DNA of 64,000 nt, from NCBI RefSeq assembly GCF_900172215.1, contig NZ_FWFP01000001.1:186001-250000 (forward strand), written 5' to 3'. Made by a program: the position numbers and the translations under genes. This document shows, in pieces, positions 45,945-53,887 of this stretch. The notes under the pieces were generated by a model that saw only the letters and a program-made list of their open reading frames with translations, had not been told where the DNA came from and did not search any database. The stretch is from Ruegeria meonggei (GTDB lineage Bacteria > Pseudomonadota > Alphaproteobacteria > Rhodobacterales > Rhodobacteraceae). Positions within the stretch are counted from its first letter, which is position 1, and every line of letters begins with the position of its first letter.

Positions 45945-47192
45945 ATGACCTACCACCCCAAATCGGATTTCATCGCCACGATGATCGAGCGCGGCTTTCT
46001 CGCCGACTGCACCGATTATCAGGGCCTTGACGAAGCGCTGATCAGCGGGTGTCAGTCGGCTTATATCGGGTTTGATGCCACGGCGCAGTCACTGCATGTG
46101 GGCAGCCTGATCCAGATCATGATGCTGCGCTGGTTTCAGAAAACCGGTCACAAACCGATCACCCTGATGGGCGGCGGCACCACCAAGGTGGGCGATCCGT
46201 CTTTCCGCTCGGATGAGCGCCCACTGTTGGGGCCCGAACAGATCGACGCCAATATTGCGGGCATCAAAAAGGTATTCTCGGCCTATATCGACTATGACAC
46301 CGACGCTGAAAACGCAGCGCTGATGCTGAACAACGAAGAATGGCTGGACGGTCTGAACTACCTCGATTTCCTACGCGACATCGGGCGGCATTTTTCGGTC
46401 AACCGGATGCTGTCCTTTGAATCGGTGAAATCGCGCCTGGACCGCGAGCAATCGCTGAGCTTCCTCGAATTCAACTACATGATCCTGCAGGCCTATGACT
46501 TTCTGGAACTGAACCGCCGCTATGGCTGTGTTCTGCAGATGGGCGGCAGCGATCAGTGGGGCAATATCGTCAACGGTATCGACTTGACCCGCCGCGTGCT
46601 GGATCACGAGATTTATGGTCTGACCTCGCCCCTGCTGACCACCAGCGACGGCAAGAAGATGGGCAAATCGCAGGACGGCGCGGTCTGGCTGAACCCCGAG
46701 ATGCGCTCGCCCTATGAGTTCTGGCAGTTCTGGCGCAATACCACTGACGCCGATGTGGGCCGGTTCTTGAAGCTGTATACCGAACTGCCGGTGGATGAAT
46801 GCGACCGCATGGGCGCATTGCAAGGCTCCGAGATCAACGAGGCCAAGATCCGCTTGGCCAATGAGGTCACCACCCTGTTGCACGGGACTGAGGCCGCGGC
46901 AAACGCCGAAGCGACCGCTCGTGAGGTGTTCGAAAAGGGCGGTGTTGGGGACGATCTGCCGACCCTGACCCTGAGTGCCGAGGACATGCCGATCTCGATC
47001 GTGCAACTGATCGTGAAATCCGGGCTCGCCAAGTCCGGCAAAGAGGCCAAGCGCCTGATTGCTGAGAATGGTGCCAAGTTGGACGACGCGCCGTTGACCG
47101 ATGCGGGGCTGGTGATTGACGCTGGCGCCTTGTCCTCACCGCTCAAGCTGAGCGCAGGCAAGAAGCGCCATGCTCTGGTTCAGATGGGCTAA
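45945..47192 (+). CDS. tyrS: Tyrosyl-tRNA synthetase
   Basis: The 415-residue class I synthetase charges tRNA-Tyr. It carries the HIGH-like site [11 protein letters not shown], the [11 protein letters not shown] region, the tyrosine pocket [12 protein letters not shown] and GGSDQWGNI, the KMSKS-like KMGKS, and a C-terminal S4 RNA-binding domain ([30 protein letters not shown]). ATG 45945 has a GAGG site six bases upstream; the frame open from 45897 is only an extension. A strong terminator follows at 47216-47241. Confidence 0.96.
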   Translation: MTYHPKSDFIATMIERGFLADCTDYQGLDEALISGCQSAYIGFDATAQSLHVGSLIQIMMLRWFQKTGHKPITLMGGGTTKVGDPSFRSDERPLLGPEQIDANIAGIKKVFSAYIDYDTDAENAALMLNNEEWLDGLNYLDFLRDIGRHFSVNRMLSFESVKSRLDREQSLSFLEFNYMILQAYDFLELNRRYGCVLQMGGSDQWGNIVNGIDLTRRVLDHEIYGLTSPLLTTSDGKKMGKSQDGAVWLNPEMRSPYEFWQFWRNTTDADVGRFLKLYTELPVDECDRMGALQGSEINEAKIRLANEVTTLLHGTEAAANAEATAREVFEKGGVGDDLPTLTLSAEDMPISIVQLIVKSGLAKSGKEAKRLIAENGAKLDDAPLTDAGLVIDAGALSSPLKLSAGKKRHALVQMG

Positions 47193-47215
47193 GGAAAACA
47201 CTATGAAGAACGGTT

Positions 47216-47241
47216 AACGGCCACCCCTTTGGGTGGCCGTT
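47216..47241 (+). terminator. Intrinsic terminator after tyrS
   Basis: AACGGCCACCC (47216-47226) pairs perfectly with GGGTGGCCGTT (47231-47241) around CTTT, followed by TACTATTTC. It lies 24 bases after the tyrS stop and is a strong hairpin; the tail is T-rich although short. Confidence 0.85.
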
Positions 47242-47279
47242 TACTATTTCAGACTGTGCAGCCGTTTAGGGTAGGCCAG

Positions 47280-48140
47280 CTAGTGCTTTCCACCTTTGCC
47301 TCCCTTACCGCCACCTTTGCCGTCGCCACCTTTACCGCCGCCGTGGCCCCCTTTGCCATCACCGCCTTTGCCGCCGCCGTGGCCCCCTTTGCCATCGCCG
47401 CCTTTGCCGCCGCCGTGGCCACCTTTACCACCGCCTTTTCCGTCGCCGCCGTTGTGACCACCGTTGCCATGACCGCCGCCGCCATTGCCGTTCCCGTTAT
47501 TGCCACCGCCGTTACCGGTGCCCGGTCCCGATCCGCCATTATTGCCGCCGCCGTTTCCGGAGTTTCCGTTGTTCCCGTTCCCATTCCCGGGACCACCGTG
47601 GCCGCCGCCGTGGCCGCCACCACCATTGTTGCCGCCGTTTCCGCCGCCATTGTTGCCGCCGGGATCGCCACCTCCGTCACCGGGGTCACCTCCGCCATCG
47701 CCGGGATCGCCACCTCCGTCACCGGGATCGCCGCCGCCGTCACCGGGATCGCCGCCACCGTCACCGGACCCGGTGCCACCACCGCCGTTGTCAGGGTCGG
47801 CCTGGGCAAACTGCTCATTGCTACGGGCCTCACCGGGAATCTCTGCTGTACCAATCGACCCCGTTGGCTGATCGGTCAAAAGCGAAGCCAGTCCCGGGCA
47901 TTGTGCTGTGGTATTGCGCAACGTCGTTGCGAAATCTGACCGGGTCTGCAGACGCTGCAAAAAGCTGGGCGTAACATGTGTACAATCACACATTGCCTGA
48001 TAGTCCCCACGATTTGCCGCATCACGCGCCGTCTTCGCATTGCATACTTCCGGTGCAGCTGCGGCGCTGGTCGCGCCGATCACGGCCAGGAAGGGCGCGG
48101 CCACCAATGCAGACATACCCAGTTTCATACTCTTACCCAT
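47280..48140 (-). CDS. Secreted glycine-rich repeat protein
   Basis: The 286-residue protein has a signal peptide (LGMSALVAAPFLAVIGATSAAAA), a ~90-residue domain with four Cys (EVCNAK, MCDCTH, AQCPG), and a long Gly-rich tail with two tandem repeat blocks: five copies of DGGGDPG and three of KGGHGGGKGGDG, ending in KGGKGGKH. An AAGGAG site touches the ATG at 48149, so the ATG at 48140, nine bases on, is the better start. The Gly/Asn/Asp/His tail suggests a flexible, possibly metal-binding or wall-associated segment. I know of no named family. The gene follows tyrS convergently. Confidence 0.75.
   Translation of the reverse strand: MGKSMKLGMSALVAAPFLAVIGATSAAAAPEVCNAKTARDAANRGDYQAMCDCTHVTPSFLQRLQTRSDFATTLRNTTAQCPGLASLLTDQPTGSIGTAEIPGEARSNEQFAQADPDNGGGGTGSGDGGGDPGDGGGDPGDGGGDPGDGGGDPGDGGGDPGGNNGGGNGGNNGGGGHGGGHGGPGNGNGNNGNSGNGGGNNGGSGPGTGNGGGNNGNGNGGGGHGNGGHNGGDGKGGGKGGHGGGKGGDGKGGHGGGKGGDGKGGHGGGKGGDGKGGGKGGKGGKH
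47319..47426 (-). repeat. Three 36-base tandem units in the glycine-rich gene
   Basis: Codons 242-277 of the frame from 48149 encode three copies of the 12-residue unit KGGHGGGKGGDG. The nucleotide copies are almost identical, so unit number may vary between strains by slippage. Confidence 0.8.
47658..47762 (-). repeat. Five 21-base tandem units in the glycine-rich gene
   Basis: Codons 130-164 of the frame from 48149 encode five copies of the heptapeptide DGGGDPG. The repeated Asp could bind calcium, though this is not a classic RTX nonapeptide (GGxGxDxxx). Confidence 0.8.
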
Positions 48141-48311
48141 AACGTTCATCTCCTTACACAGCGCCCCCTCGACGCTTTACATCTCTGCTCTCGATGTGAG
48201 ACTCGCGCATTAAGCTAAGCTAAAGGCCATCTGAGAAAACCTTGAGAAACCGACTCAAACCCAGAAAACCAACGCAAATCTTGTGGACAGCGGCTAAATC
48301 TGCGGATTAAA

Positions 48312-48325
48312 TGAACATACGTTCA
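48312..48325. promoter_or_regulatory. Candidate operator: inverted repeat before SDR gene
   Basis: TGAAC-ATAC-GTTCA is an inverted repeat with five-base arms at 24-37 bases before the SDR start. TetR/FadR-like repressors of fatty-acid or aromatic degradation bind sites of this type. No such regulator gene is adjacent, so the assignment is weak. Confidence 0.35.
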
Positions 48326-48348
48326 AATCCCGATTGAAGGAACCTGCC

Positions 48349-49104
48349 ATGCAATTGTCCACTACAGCCGCGATCATCACCGGCGGCGCCTCGGGGTTGG
48401 GCGAAGCCACCGCCCGCCATTTCGCCGCACAGGGCGCGCAGGTCACTATTTTAGACCGAGATGCCGAGCGCGGAGCGCAGGTTGCAGACGAAATCGGCGG
48501 GCATTTCGCGGAAACGGATGTAACGGATGAAACCTCGGTCGCTGCAGCAATTGTGCATGCCAGAAACAAAATGGATCGGATCACCGCCACGGTGAATTGC
48601 GCGGGCATCGCTTATGGCATCAAAACCGTTGGCAAGGACGGCCCCCACCCTCTGGACGCGTTCCAGCGCACCATCGATATCAATCTGGTCGGCACATTCA
48701 ACGTCTCGCGCCTGGCGGCCGCTGAAATGGCCAGGAATGAGCCCGAGCCCGACGGTGCACGCGGTGTGATCATCAACACCGCCTCGATCGCTGCTTTTGA
48801 TGGCCAAAAGGGACAGGCGGCTTATGCGGCCTCAAAAGGTGGCGTGGTGGGGCTGACCCTGCCCATGGCGCGCGATCTGGCCTCGACCGGTATCCGGGTG
48901 ATGACCATTGCACCGGGCATCTTCATGACGCCGATGCTGGCGGGTCTGCCCGAAGAGGTACAGCAGCAACTGGCCGCCGACGTTCCCAACCCTGCCCGTC
49001 TGGGCGATCCGCATGAATATGGACGGCTGGCCGGATTCATCGTTGAAATGGGCTACCTGAACGGTGAGGTCATCCGCATCGACGGCGCGCTTCGGATGCG
49101 CTAG
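48349..49104 (+). CDS. SDR-family dehydrogenase (3-hydroxyacyl-CoA dehydrogenase type)
   Basis: This 251-residue short-chain dehydrogenase has GGASGLGEATA, the Asp after strand 2 (LDRD) that favours NAD, NCAGIAYG, IINTASIAAFDGQKGQAAYAASKGG (Ser/Tyr/Lys site), and GIFMTPMLAGL. The GQAAYAASKGGVVGLTLPMARDLA segment and length resemble human-type 17beta-HSD10 / 3-hydroxy-2-methylbutyryl-CoA dehydrogenases. It probably works in beta-oxidation or branched-chain acyl-CoA breakdown. ATG 48349 has an AAGGA site eight bases upstream. An inverted-repeat operator candidate lies just before it. Confidence 0.87.
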   Translation: MQLSTTAAIITGGASGLGEATARHFAAQGAQVTILDRDAERGAQVADEIGGHFAETDVTDETSVAAAIVHARNKMDRITATVNCAGIAYGIKTVGKDGPHPLDAFQRTIDINLVGTFNVSRLAAAEMARNEPEPDGARGVIINTASIAAFDGQKGQAAYAASKGGVVGLTLPMARDLASTGIRVMTIAPGIFMTPMLAGLPEEVQQQLAADVPNPARLGDPHEYGRLAGFIVEMGYLNGEVIRIDGALRMR

Positions 49105-49113
49105 GTCTGGCCG

Positions 49114-49665
49114 ATGTCCGAGCGGGAAAAAATGCAGGCCGGGCAGTGGTATTGCTGTCTGGACCCCGAACTGGATGCGTTGCGCGCGCAGGCCCGGCGC
49201 GCGGTCCATGCGCACAACACCTGCGCGCCGGATACACGTGGCGCGATGGTGCCCGAATTGCGGGCCCTGTTCAAATCAGTTGGGCAAGACTGCTTTGTCG
49301 AAGCACCGTTTCACTGTGCCTATGGATTGAACCTGCAATTGGGAGACCGGGTGTATTTCAACGCCGGCTGCGTGGTACTGGACACCGCCCCGGTTCGGGT
49401 TGGAGATGACACGATGTTTGGCCCCAATGTGCAGATTTACTGCGCGCGGCACGCCAAAAACCCGACCGAGCGCGCGCAGGGGTTGGAGATTGGTCTGCCG
49501 GTCACCCTCGGCCAAAACGTCTGGGTTGGTGGCGGAGCCATTTTGCTGCCCGGGGTTACGATCGGTGACAACGCCACAATCGGGGCTGGCAGTGTTGTGA
49601 CCAAAGATGTCGCTGCCGGGGATACGGTTGTCGGCAATCCGGCGCGGCCGGTGAGACGTTCCTGA
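49114..49665 (+). CDS. Sugar O-acetyltransferase (maltose/galactoside/NodL type)
   Basis: The 183-residue protein is a left-handed beta-helix acetyltransferase with an N-terminal MAC domain (GQWYCCLDPELDALRAQARRAVHAHN) and hexapeptide repeats in the C-terminal half (VTLGQNVWVGGGAILLPGVTIGDNATIGAGSVVTKDV). The motif and the final GNPARPVR are typical of Maa, LacA and NodL. It acetylates a sugar or Nod-like glycolipid using acetyl-CoA. It begins nine bases after the SDR stop, on the same strand, and overlaps none of the next gene. Confidence 0.9.
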   Translation: MSEREKMQAGQWYCCLDPELDALRAQARRAVHAHNTCAPDTRGAMVPELRALFKSVGQDCFVEAPFHCAYGLNLQLGDRVYFNAGCVVLDTAPVRVGDDTMFGPNVQIYCARHAKNPTERAQGLEIGLPVTLGQNVWVGGGAILLPGVTIGDNATIGAGSVVTKDVAAGDTVVGNPARPVRRS

Positions 49666-49672
49666 GCCGCGA

Positions 49673-51481
49673 TTACGCGCCTTCGGATTTTTCTTCCAGA
49701 ACCAACCACTCTTCTTCCGCAACAGATAGTTTGGCCTGCCGTTCAACAAGGGCCTCAGTGGCCTTCTGGAACTTGACCGGCTCACGGGTGAACAATTCGG
49801 GATCGGACATCAGTTGTTCGAGCTTGCCAATCTCGGCTTCAAGCCGCGCGATTTCGGCGGGCAGCTTTTCAAGCCGGTGTTTTTCCGAGAAGGACAGGCC
49901 AGATTTTGGCTGCTCCTCTAGCTTGACCTTCGGCTTGGAAGATTTTGTTTTTTCTTCCTTCTTCTGAGTTTCATCGCCTCGCTGGGCAATGTAATCCGAC
50001 CACCCGCCCGCATAAACCGTGGCGCGGCCATTGCCCTCCATCGCGATTGTCGTGGTTGCCACGCGGTCCAGAAAATCTCGGTCATGGCTAACCAGCAGGA
50101 CCGTGCCGTCATAATCGTCCAGCAGTTCTTGCAACAGGTCCAGGGTTTCGACGTCCAGATCGTTGGTTGGTTCGTCCAACGCCAAAAGGTTCGAAGGCTT
50201 CGCCATCAGCTTGGCCAGTAGCAACCGCGCTTTTTCCCCACCTGACAGGGACTTAACGGCCGCTCTTGCCTGTCTTTCGTCAAACAGAAACTCTTTGAGG
50301 TAGCCCACCACGTGCTTGGGCTGGCCACCGACCATCACCTGATCGGCCTTGCCCGACACCCGCATCTCGGGATCACCGGTCAGGCTGTCCCACAGGCTCA
50401 TCTCTGGGTCCAGCTGTGCACGGGTCTGGTCGAACACGGCAATATCAAGATTGGTGCCCAATTTTACCAAACCCTCATCCGGCTCCTCTTGGCCCAGCAA
50501 CATTTTCAACAGCGTTGTCTTGCCCACGCCGTTGGGCCCAACAAACGCTACGCGGTCACCGCGTTGCGCCAAAAGATCAAAGTTCCGGACGATCTGTTGC
50601 GCACCATACGATTTGGTCAAACCTTTGGCATCAATCACTTTTCGGCCAGATTTCGGTCCGGATTCCAACGCCATAGCGGCCGAACCCTGACGTTTGATCT
50701 GGGCCGCTTTCTCGCTCCGCAAGTCTTGCAAGGCGCGGACCCGGCCCTGATTGCGTTTGCGCCGCGCGCTGATACCTTCGACGGCCCATCGGGCCTCGGA
50801 TTTGATCAGGCGGTTCAGCTTGTGCCGTTGCTGATCTTCTTCTTCCCAAACTTTGTCGCGCCAAGTCTCGAACGCCTCAAACCCCTGCTCTTGCCGTCGC
50901 ACGGCACCGCGATCAATCCACAATGTCGCGCGGGTCAAGGCGCGCAGAAAGGCCCGGTCATGCGAGATCAGCACAAACGCGGCTCGTGTTGATCCAAGCT
51001 CACGCTCCAGCCATGCGATGGCCTCAATATCCAGATGGTTGGTCGGTTCATCCAGCAACATCAGATCCGGAGCTTCGGCCATAAGCTTGGCCAAGGCCGC
51101 CCGTCGTCTCTCACCGCCCGAGGCGGTTTCGATCGGGCGTGAAGGATCGAATTTCAGCCCCTCACCGGCACGCTCGACCTTATACAACTCACCCGGTTCC
51201 AACCCGCTGGAGGCATAATCGCCCAAGGTGGCGAACCCTTCCATGCTGGGGTCCTGCTCCATGTAACCTACGGATTTCCCCGGGGGAATCACGATGTCAC
51301 CTCGGTCGGGTTCGACCAGACCTGCCATCACCTTCATCAGGGTCGACTTGCCGGACCCGTTCCGCCCGACCAGTGCAACACGGTCGCCCGGTTGAATCAC
51401 CAGATCCAGCCCCGAAAAAACCGGATCGCCCCCGAAGGTCAGGGAAATGCCGGACATCTGCAATAAAGGAATTCTCGCCAT
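49673..51481 (-). CDS. uup: ABC-F ATPase, Uup-type
   Basis: The 602-residue soluble protein has two ABC ATPase domains and no membrane segment: Walker A GRNGSGKST and GPNGVGKTT, signatures ASGGERRRAALAKLMAEAPDLMLLDEPTNHLD and LSGGEKARLLLAKLMAKPSNLLALDEPTNDLD (parts quoted). A charged C-terminal region of about 85 residues (LEKLPAEIARLEAEIGKLEQLM) forms the coiled coil that marks Uup. ABC-F proteins act on ribosomes; Uup also affects stability of tandem repeats and branched DNA. The gene is on the minus strand and ends eight bases from the acetyltransferase. Confidence 0.93.
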   Translation of the reverse strand: MARIPLLQMSGISLTFGGDPVFSGLDLVIQPGDRVALVGRNGSGKSTLMKVMAGLVEPDRGDIVIPPGKSVGYMEQDPSMEGFATLGDYASSGLEPGELYKVERAGEGLKFDPSRPIETASGGERRRAALAKLMAEAPDLMLLDEPTNHLDIEAIAWLERELGSTRAAFVLISHDRAFLRALTRATLWIDRGAVRRQEQGFEAFETWRDKVWEEEDQQRHKLNRLIKSEARWAVEGISARRKRNQGRVRALQDLRSEKAAQIKRQGSAAMALESGPKSGRKVIDAKGLTKSYGAQQIVRNFDLLAQRGDRVAFVGPNGVGKTTLLKMLLGQEEPDEGLVKLGTNLDIAVFDQTRAQLDPEMSLWDSLTGDPEMRVSGKADQVMVGGQPKHVVGYLKEFLFDERQARAAVKSLSGGEKARLLLAKLMAKPSNLLALDEPTNDLDVETLDLLQELLDDYDGTVLLVSHDRDFLDRVATTTIAMEGNGRATVYAGGWSDYIAQRGDETQKKEEKTKSSKPKVKLEEQPKSGLSFSEKHRLEKLPAEIARLEAEIGKLEQLMSDPELFTREPVKFQKATEALVERQAKLSVAEEEWLVLEEKSEGA

Positions 51482-51522
51482 GCCCGCCAGCTAAACCGGC
51501 AAGGCCAAGGCGTCAACGGCGA

Positions 51523-52257
51523 TTACTGGGCCACCGACCTCAGCAGGCGTTTGCGGGCGGGTGGAATCGCTCCGATCTCGAGCCCGGTGAAGACGTGCAG
51601 AGTGTTCATATTCCGGTCGACCACCGCGTGATCACTGACCCAGCCGCCCATCATCAGATAAGTGCGCAGCAAGGGTGGCATCCGCAGCATCGCCTTTTTC
51701 GCATCCGGCCTGCGCCGCAGACGAGCCGCAAAACGGAACACATCCGGTGCCTTAACCCGCGGCAACCAGCGCTTGGGGCCCAGATGCCGGTGTTTCAGCA
51801 TCGCAAAGGCATCCAGATACTCCGCAGTTTCAACCCCGGCAAAAGACGAACAGCCAAACAGCATCGCAACATTGTTCTGGTCGACATAAGCGGTCATCGC
51901 CCCCCAGGCGACGCGCAGGATATCCGGATCGTTCCAGTCTGGATGAATGCAGAACCGACCCATTTCGACCAGCCGACCTTGAAAACCTTCCAGTGCGGAC
52001 AGATCGTAGAACTGCGCCGAATAGCTGCGGTCAATCTCTGACCCGTTCTCCATTGTCAGCATGCGAAAGCAGCAGACCAATCGCCCGTTGTCGCGCGTAT
52101 CTTCAACAAGGATATGTGCGCAGAGCAGGTCGAAATCGTCCTGATCTGTGTGGTCGGTCCCAAAGGCCAACGTGCGCAATTGCTGCGCCGCCCCTATGTC
52201 CTGCGCAGTTTGCGCAAGACAGGCGCGATACCGGCCTTTGCCAAGCAGTAGTGCCAT
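51523..52257 (-). CDS. olsB: L-ornithine N-alpha-acyltransferase OlsB
   Basis: The 244-residue GNAT-like enzyme attaches a 3-hydroxy-acyl group from ACP to ornithine, the first step in ornithine-lipid synthesis. It has the OlsB look: CLAQTAQDIGAAQQLRTLAFG, DFDLLCAHILVED, RMLTM..EIDRSYSAQFYDLSAL, EMGRFCIHPDW and MLFGCSSFAGVE. ATG 52257 is preceded by TTGGAGGATGCGACC, a strong ribosome site; the TTG at 52272 is not needed. The partner OlsA (lyso-ornithine-lipid acyltransferase) is not next to it in this window. Confidence 0.85.
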   Translation of the reverse strand: MALLLGKGRYRACLAQTAQDIGAAQQLRTLAFGTDHTDQDDFDLLCAHILVEDTRDNGRLVCCFRMLTMENGSEIDRSYSAQFYDLSALEGFQGRLVEMGRFCIHPDWNDPDILRVAWGAMTAYVDQNNVAMLFGCSSFAGVETAEYLDAFAMLKHRHLGPKRWLPRVKAPDVFRFAARLRRRPDAKKAMLRMPPLLRTYLMMGGWVSDHAVVDRNMNTLHVFTGLEIGAIPPARKRLLRSVAQ

Positions 52258-52355
52258 GGTCGCATCCTCCAAGGTTGCCGACCTGAATCATCTTGCTGTG
52301 TCCTTATCACAAGACGTGTGACCGTCCTGTGACCAAGGCAAGACCGGACGTCGAA

Positions 52356-52832
52356 TTAATTCGAAGCGCCCGGGATATTGGCTGGGTTAAAGTTACCGAT
52401 GTTACCCAACAGTTGACGCAAGAAGCCTCGATTCTCGATCGTGGATTCGGTTATGCGACGGTCCAGCGGCACGACAATGCCGTCTTCCAGACCGAACCGT
52501 TCGATATTGCGTACCACACCCCGGTCATCAAAGCTGATCGCGAGCAACTCGCGCGAGACCACCTCGGGGCGCTTTGGCCCATAGTGGCGCACACGCGATC
52601 GGACGTAGTAAAAGCCTGAATCGCGCACCACACCCGAAGAACTTGGGGCGCCAACCGCCTCTTCGACGCTTTCGCGGGTGTCCACGCCGACCTTGATTTC
52701 GGCCAGATCCTCAGGGGGCGGTATGTATCCGTGATTCTTAAAGATGGGCGTACACGCCCCGGCCACTGCCAGGCAGGCCGCAAATACAAGCGTTTTCGAC
52801 GCTGGTTTCAACCTGTTCACAACCTTCAACAT
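52356..52832 (-). CDS. bamE: Outer-membrane lipoprotein BamE
   Basis: The 158-residue lipoprotein has a signal with lipobox VAGAC (Cys at residue 27) and a SmpA/OmlA domain: PPPEDLAEIKVGVDTRESVEEAVGAPSS, FYYVRSRVRHYG, VVSRELLAISFDDRGVVRNIERF. BamE stabilises the BAM complex that inserts outer-membrane proteins. It is divergent from the DUF177-rpmF operon, with 83 bases between, as in many alphaproteobacteria. A GAGG ribosome site precedes ATG 52832. Confidence 0.93.
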   Translation of the reverse strand: MLKVVNRLKPASKTLVFAACLAVAGACTPIFKNHGYIPPPEDLAEIKVGVDTRESVEEAVGAPSSSGVVRDSGFYYVRSRVRHYGPKRPEVVSRELLAISFDDRGVVRNIERFGLEDGIVVPLDRRITESTIENRGFLRQLLGNIGNFNPANIPGASN

Positions 52833-52915
52833 TCACACCCTCTTGCCTTGGACCCTTGCGGCCCCTATCCGATACAGAAACCGCAGCCCCGGTTCAACAC
52901 AGGAAAGGGTCACGA

Positions 52916-53452
52916 ATGAGCAAGCTTACATCTCTGCGGGTGGCCGACCTGCCCCAAAACGCGCCAACCGCGTTCGAATTGCGCCCCGACGCACCGCGTT
53001 TGGACGCGATCAAAGAGGAGCTGGGCCTGTTAGGTCTGCGCAAGCTCAGCTTTGTCGGCAACGTACAAGCGCAGGGCAAACACGACTGGGTATTGCAGGG
53101 CAAACTGGGTGCGACGGTGATCCAGCCCTGCGTTGTAACGCTGGAACCGGTCACTACGCGGATCGAGACGCCCGTGTCGCGGGCGTTTCTGGCTGAATTG
53201 GATGATCCCGACGAACCTGAGTTCGAAATCCCTGAGGGTGACGATTCTGAGCCTCTTGGCCCCGTGATCGATCCCGCCCAAGTCATGATCGAGGCCCTGT
53301 CGCTGGCCCTGCCCCAATACCCGCGCAAAGATGGTGCTGAACTGGCGCAGGCCGATTTCACAGAGCCGGGCAAACAAGCTATGACTGACGAAGATGTAAA
53401 GCCCTTTGCCGGGTTGGCAGGATTGCGCGATGCGCTGAAAAAAGACGAGTGA
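52916..53452 (+). CDS. YceD/DUF177 domain protein
   Basis: The 178-residue protein has the DUF177 layout: N-terminal SLRVADLPQNAPTAFELRPDAP, then GKLGATVIQPCVVTLEPVTTRIETPVSRAF (the usual C..C pair is reduced to one Cys), and a C-terminal VMIEALSLALPQYPRKDG segment. DUF177 (YceD) proteins are encoded beside rpmF in most bacteria and are linked to 23S rRNA/50S assembly. ATG 52916 has a GGAAAGGG site. It lies about 200 bases ahead of rpmF on the same strand. Confidence 0.9.
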   Translation: MSKLTSLRVADLPQNAPTAFELRPDAPRLDAIKEELGLLGLRKLSFVGNVQAQGKHDWVLQGKLGATVIQPCVVTLEPVTTRIETPVSRAFLAELDDPDEPEFEIPEGDDSEPLGPVIDPAQVMIEALSLALPQYPRKDGAELAQADFTEPGKQAMTDEDVKPFAGLAGLRDALKKDE

Positions 53453-53658
53453 CATAGGTCTGTTTTCCTGTCATAGCAGGCCCTCAGAAAAATCGCTTGA
53501 ACATGTCGAGAATCGCAGTATTTTCGCGCGCTCATCGGAATTTGGGTTGGACATTGCGGGGCCCGTCCCCTAAACGCGCGTCAAACCACGAGATAAACAA
53601 AGAATGAAACCCGGCCGACAGCAAATCTGTTGGCCCTTAGTATACAAAGGTTGAGACC

Positions 53659-53865
53659 ATGGCCGTCCAACAGAACAAAGTTTCCAAGTCGCGTCGCAAC
53701 AACCGCCGCGCACACGACGCTCTGGTTGCTGCAAACCCGAACGAATGCGCAAACTGCGGCGAGCTGAAGCGCCCGCACCACGTCTGCGCGTCCTGCGGCC
53801 ACTATGATGATCGCGAAGTCGTCGCTCAGGCCGACGAAATCGACCTGGACGAAGACGCGGCCTAA
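53659..53865 (+). CDS. rpmF: 50S ribosomal protein L32
   Basis: The 68-residue protein begins [22 protein letters not shown] and carries a zinc-ribbon with [26 protein letters not shown], including two CxxC pairs. L32 binds near the peptidyl-transferase centre exit side of the large subunit. It heads the rpmF-plsX-fabH-ihfA-merR run. About 206 bases separate it from DUF177, long enough for its own promoter; a candidate with TTGGAC and CTAAAC at 17 spacing lies near 53550-53575. Confidence 0.96.
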   Translation: MAVQQNKVSKSRRNNRRAHDALVAANPNECANCGELKRPHHVCASCGHYDDREVVAQADEIDLDEDAA

Positions 53866-53887
53866 GCCTTTAAAGCGCAGGCCAGGC

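Noticed and set aside
47319..47762. Tandem repeats as a possible CRISPR array
   Set aside because: Repeat units follow each other without unique spacers and are in frame with a glycine-rich protein.
47485..47871. Proline-rich plus-strand ORF
   Set aside because: It is the antisense reading of the glycine-rich repeat gene (GGN codons read as CCN proline codons on the other strand).
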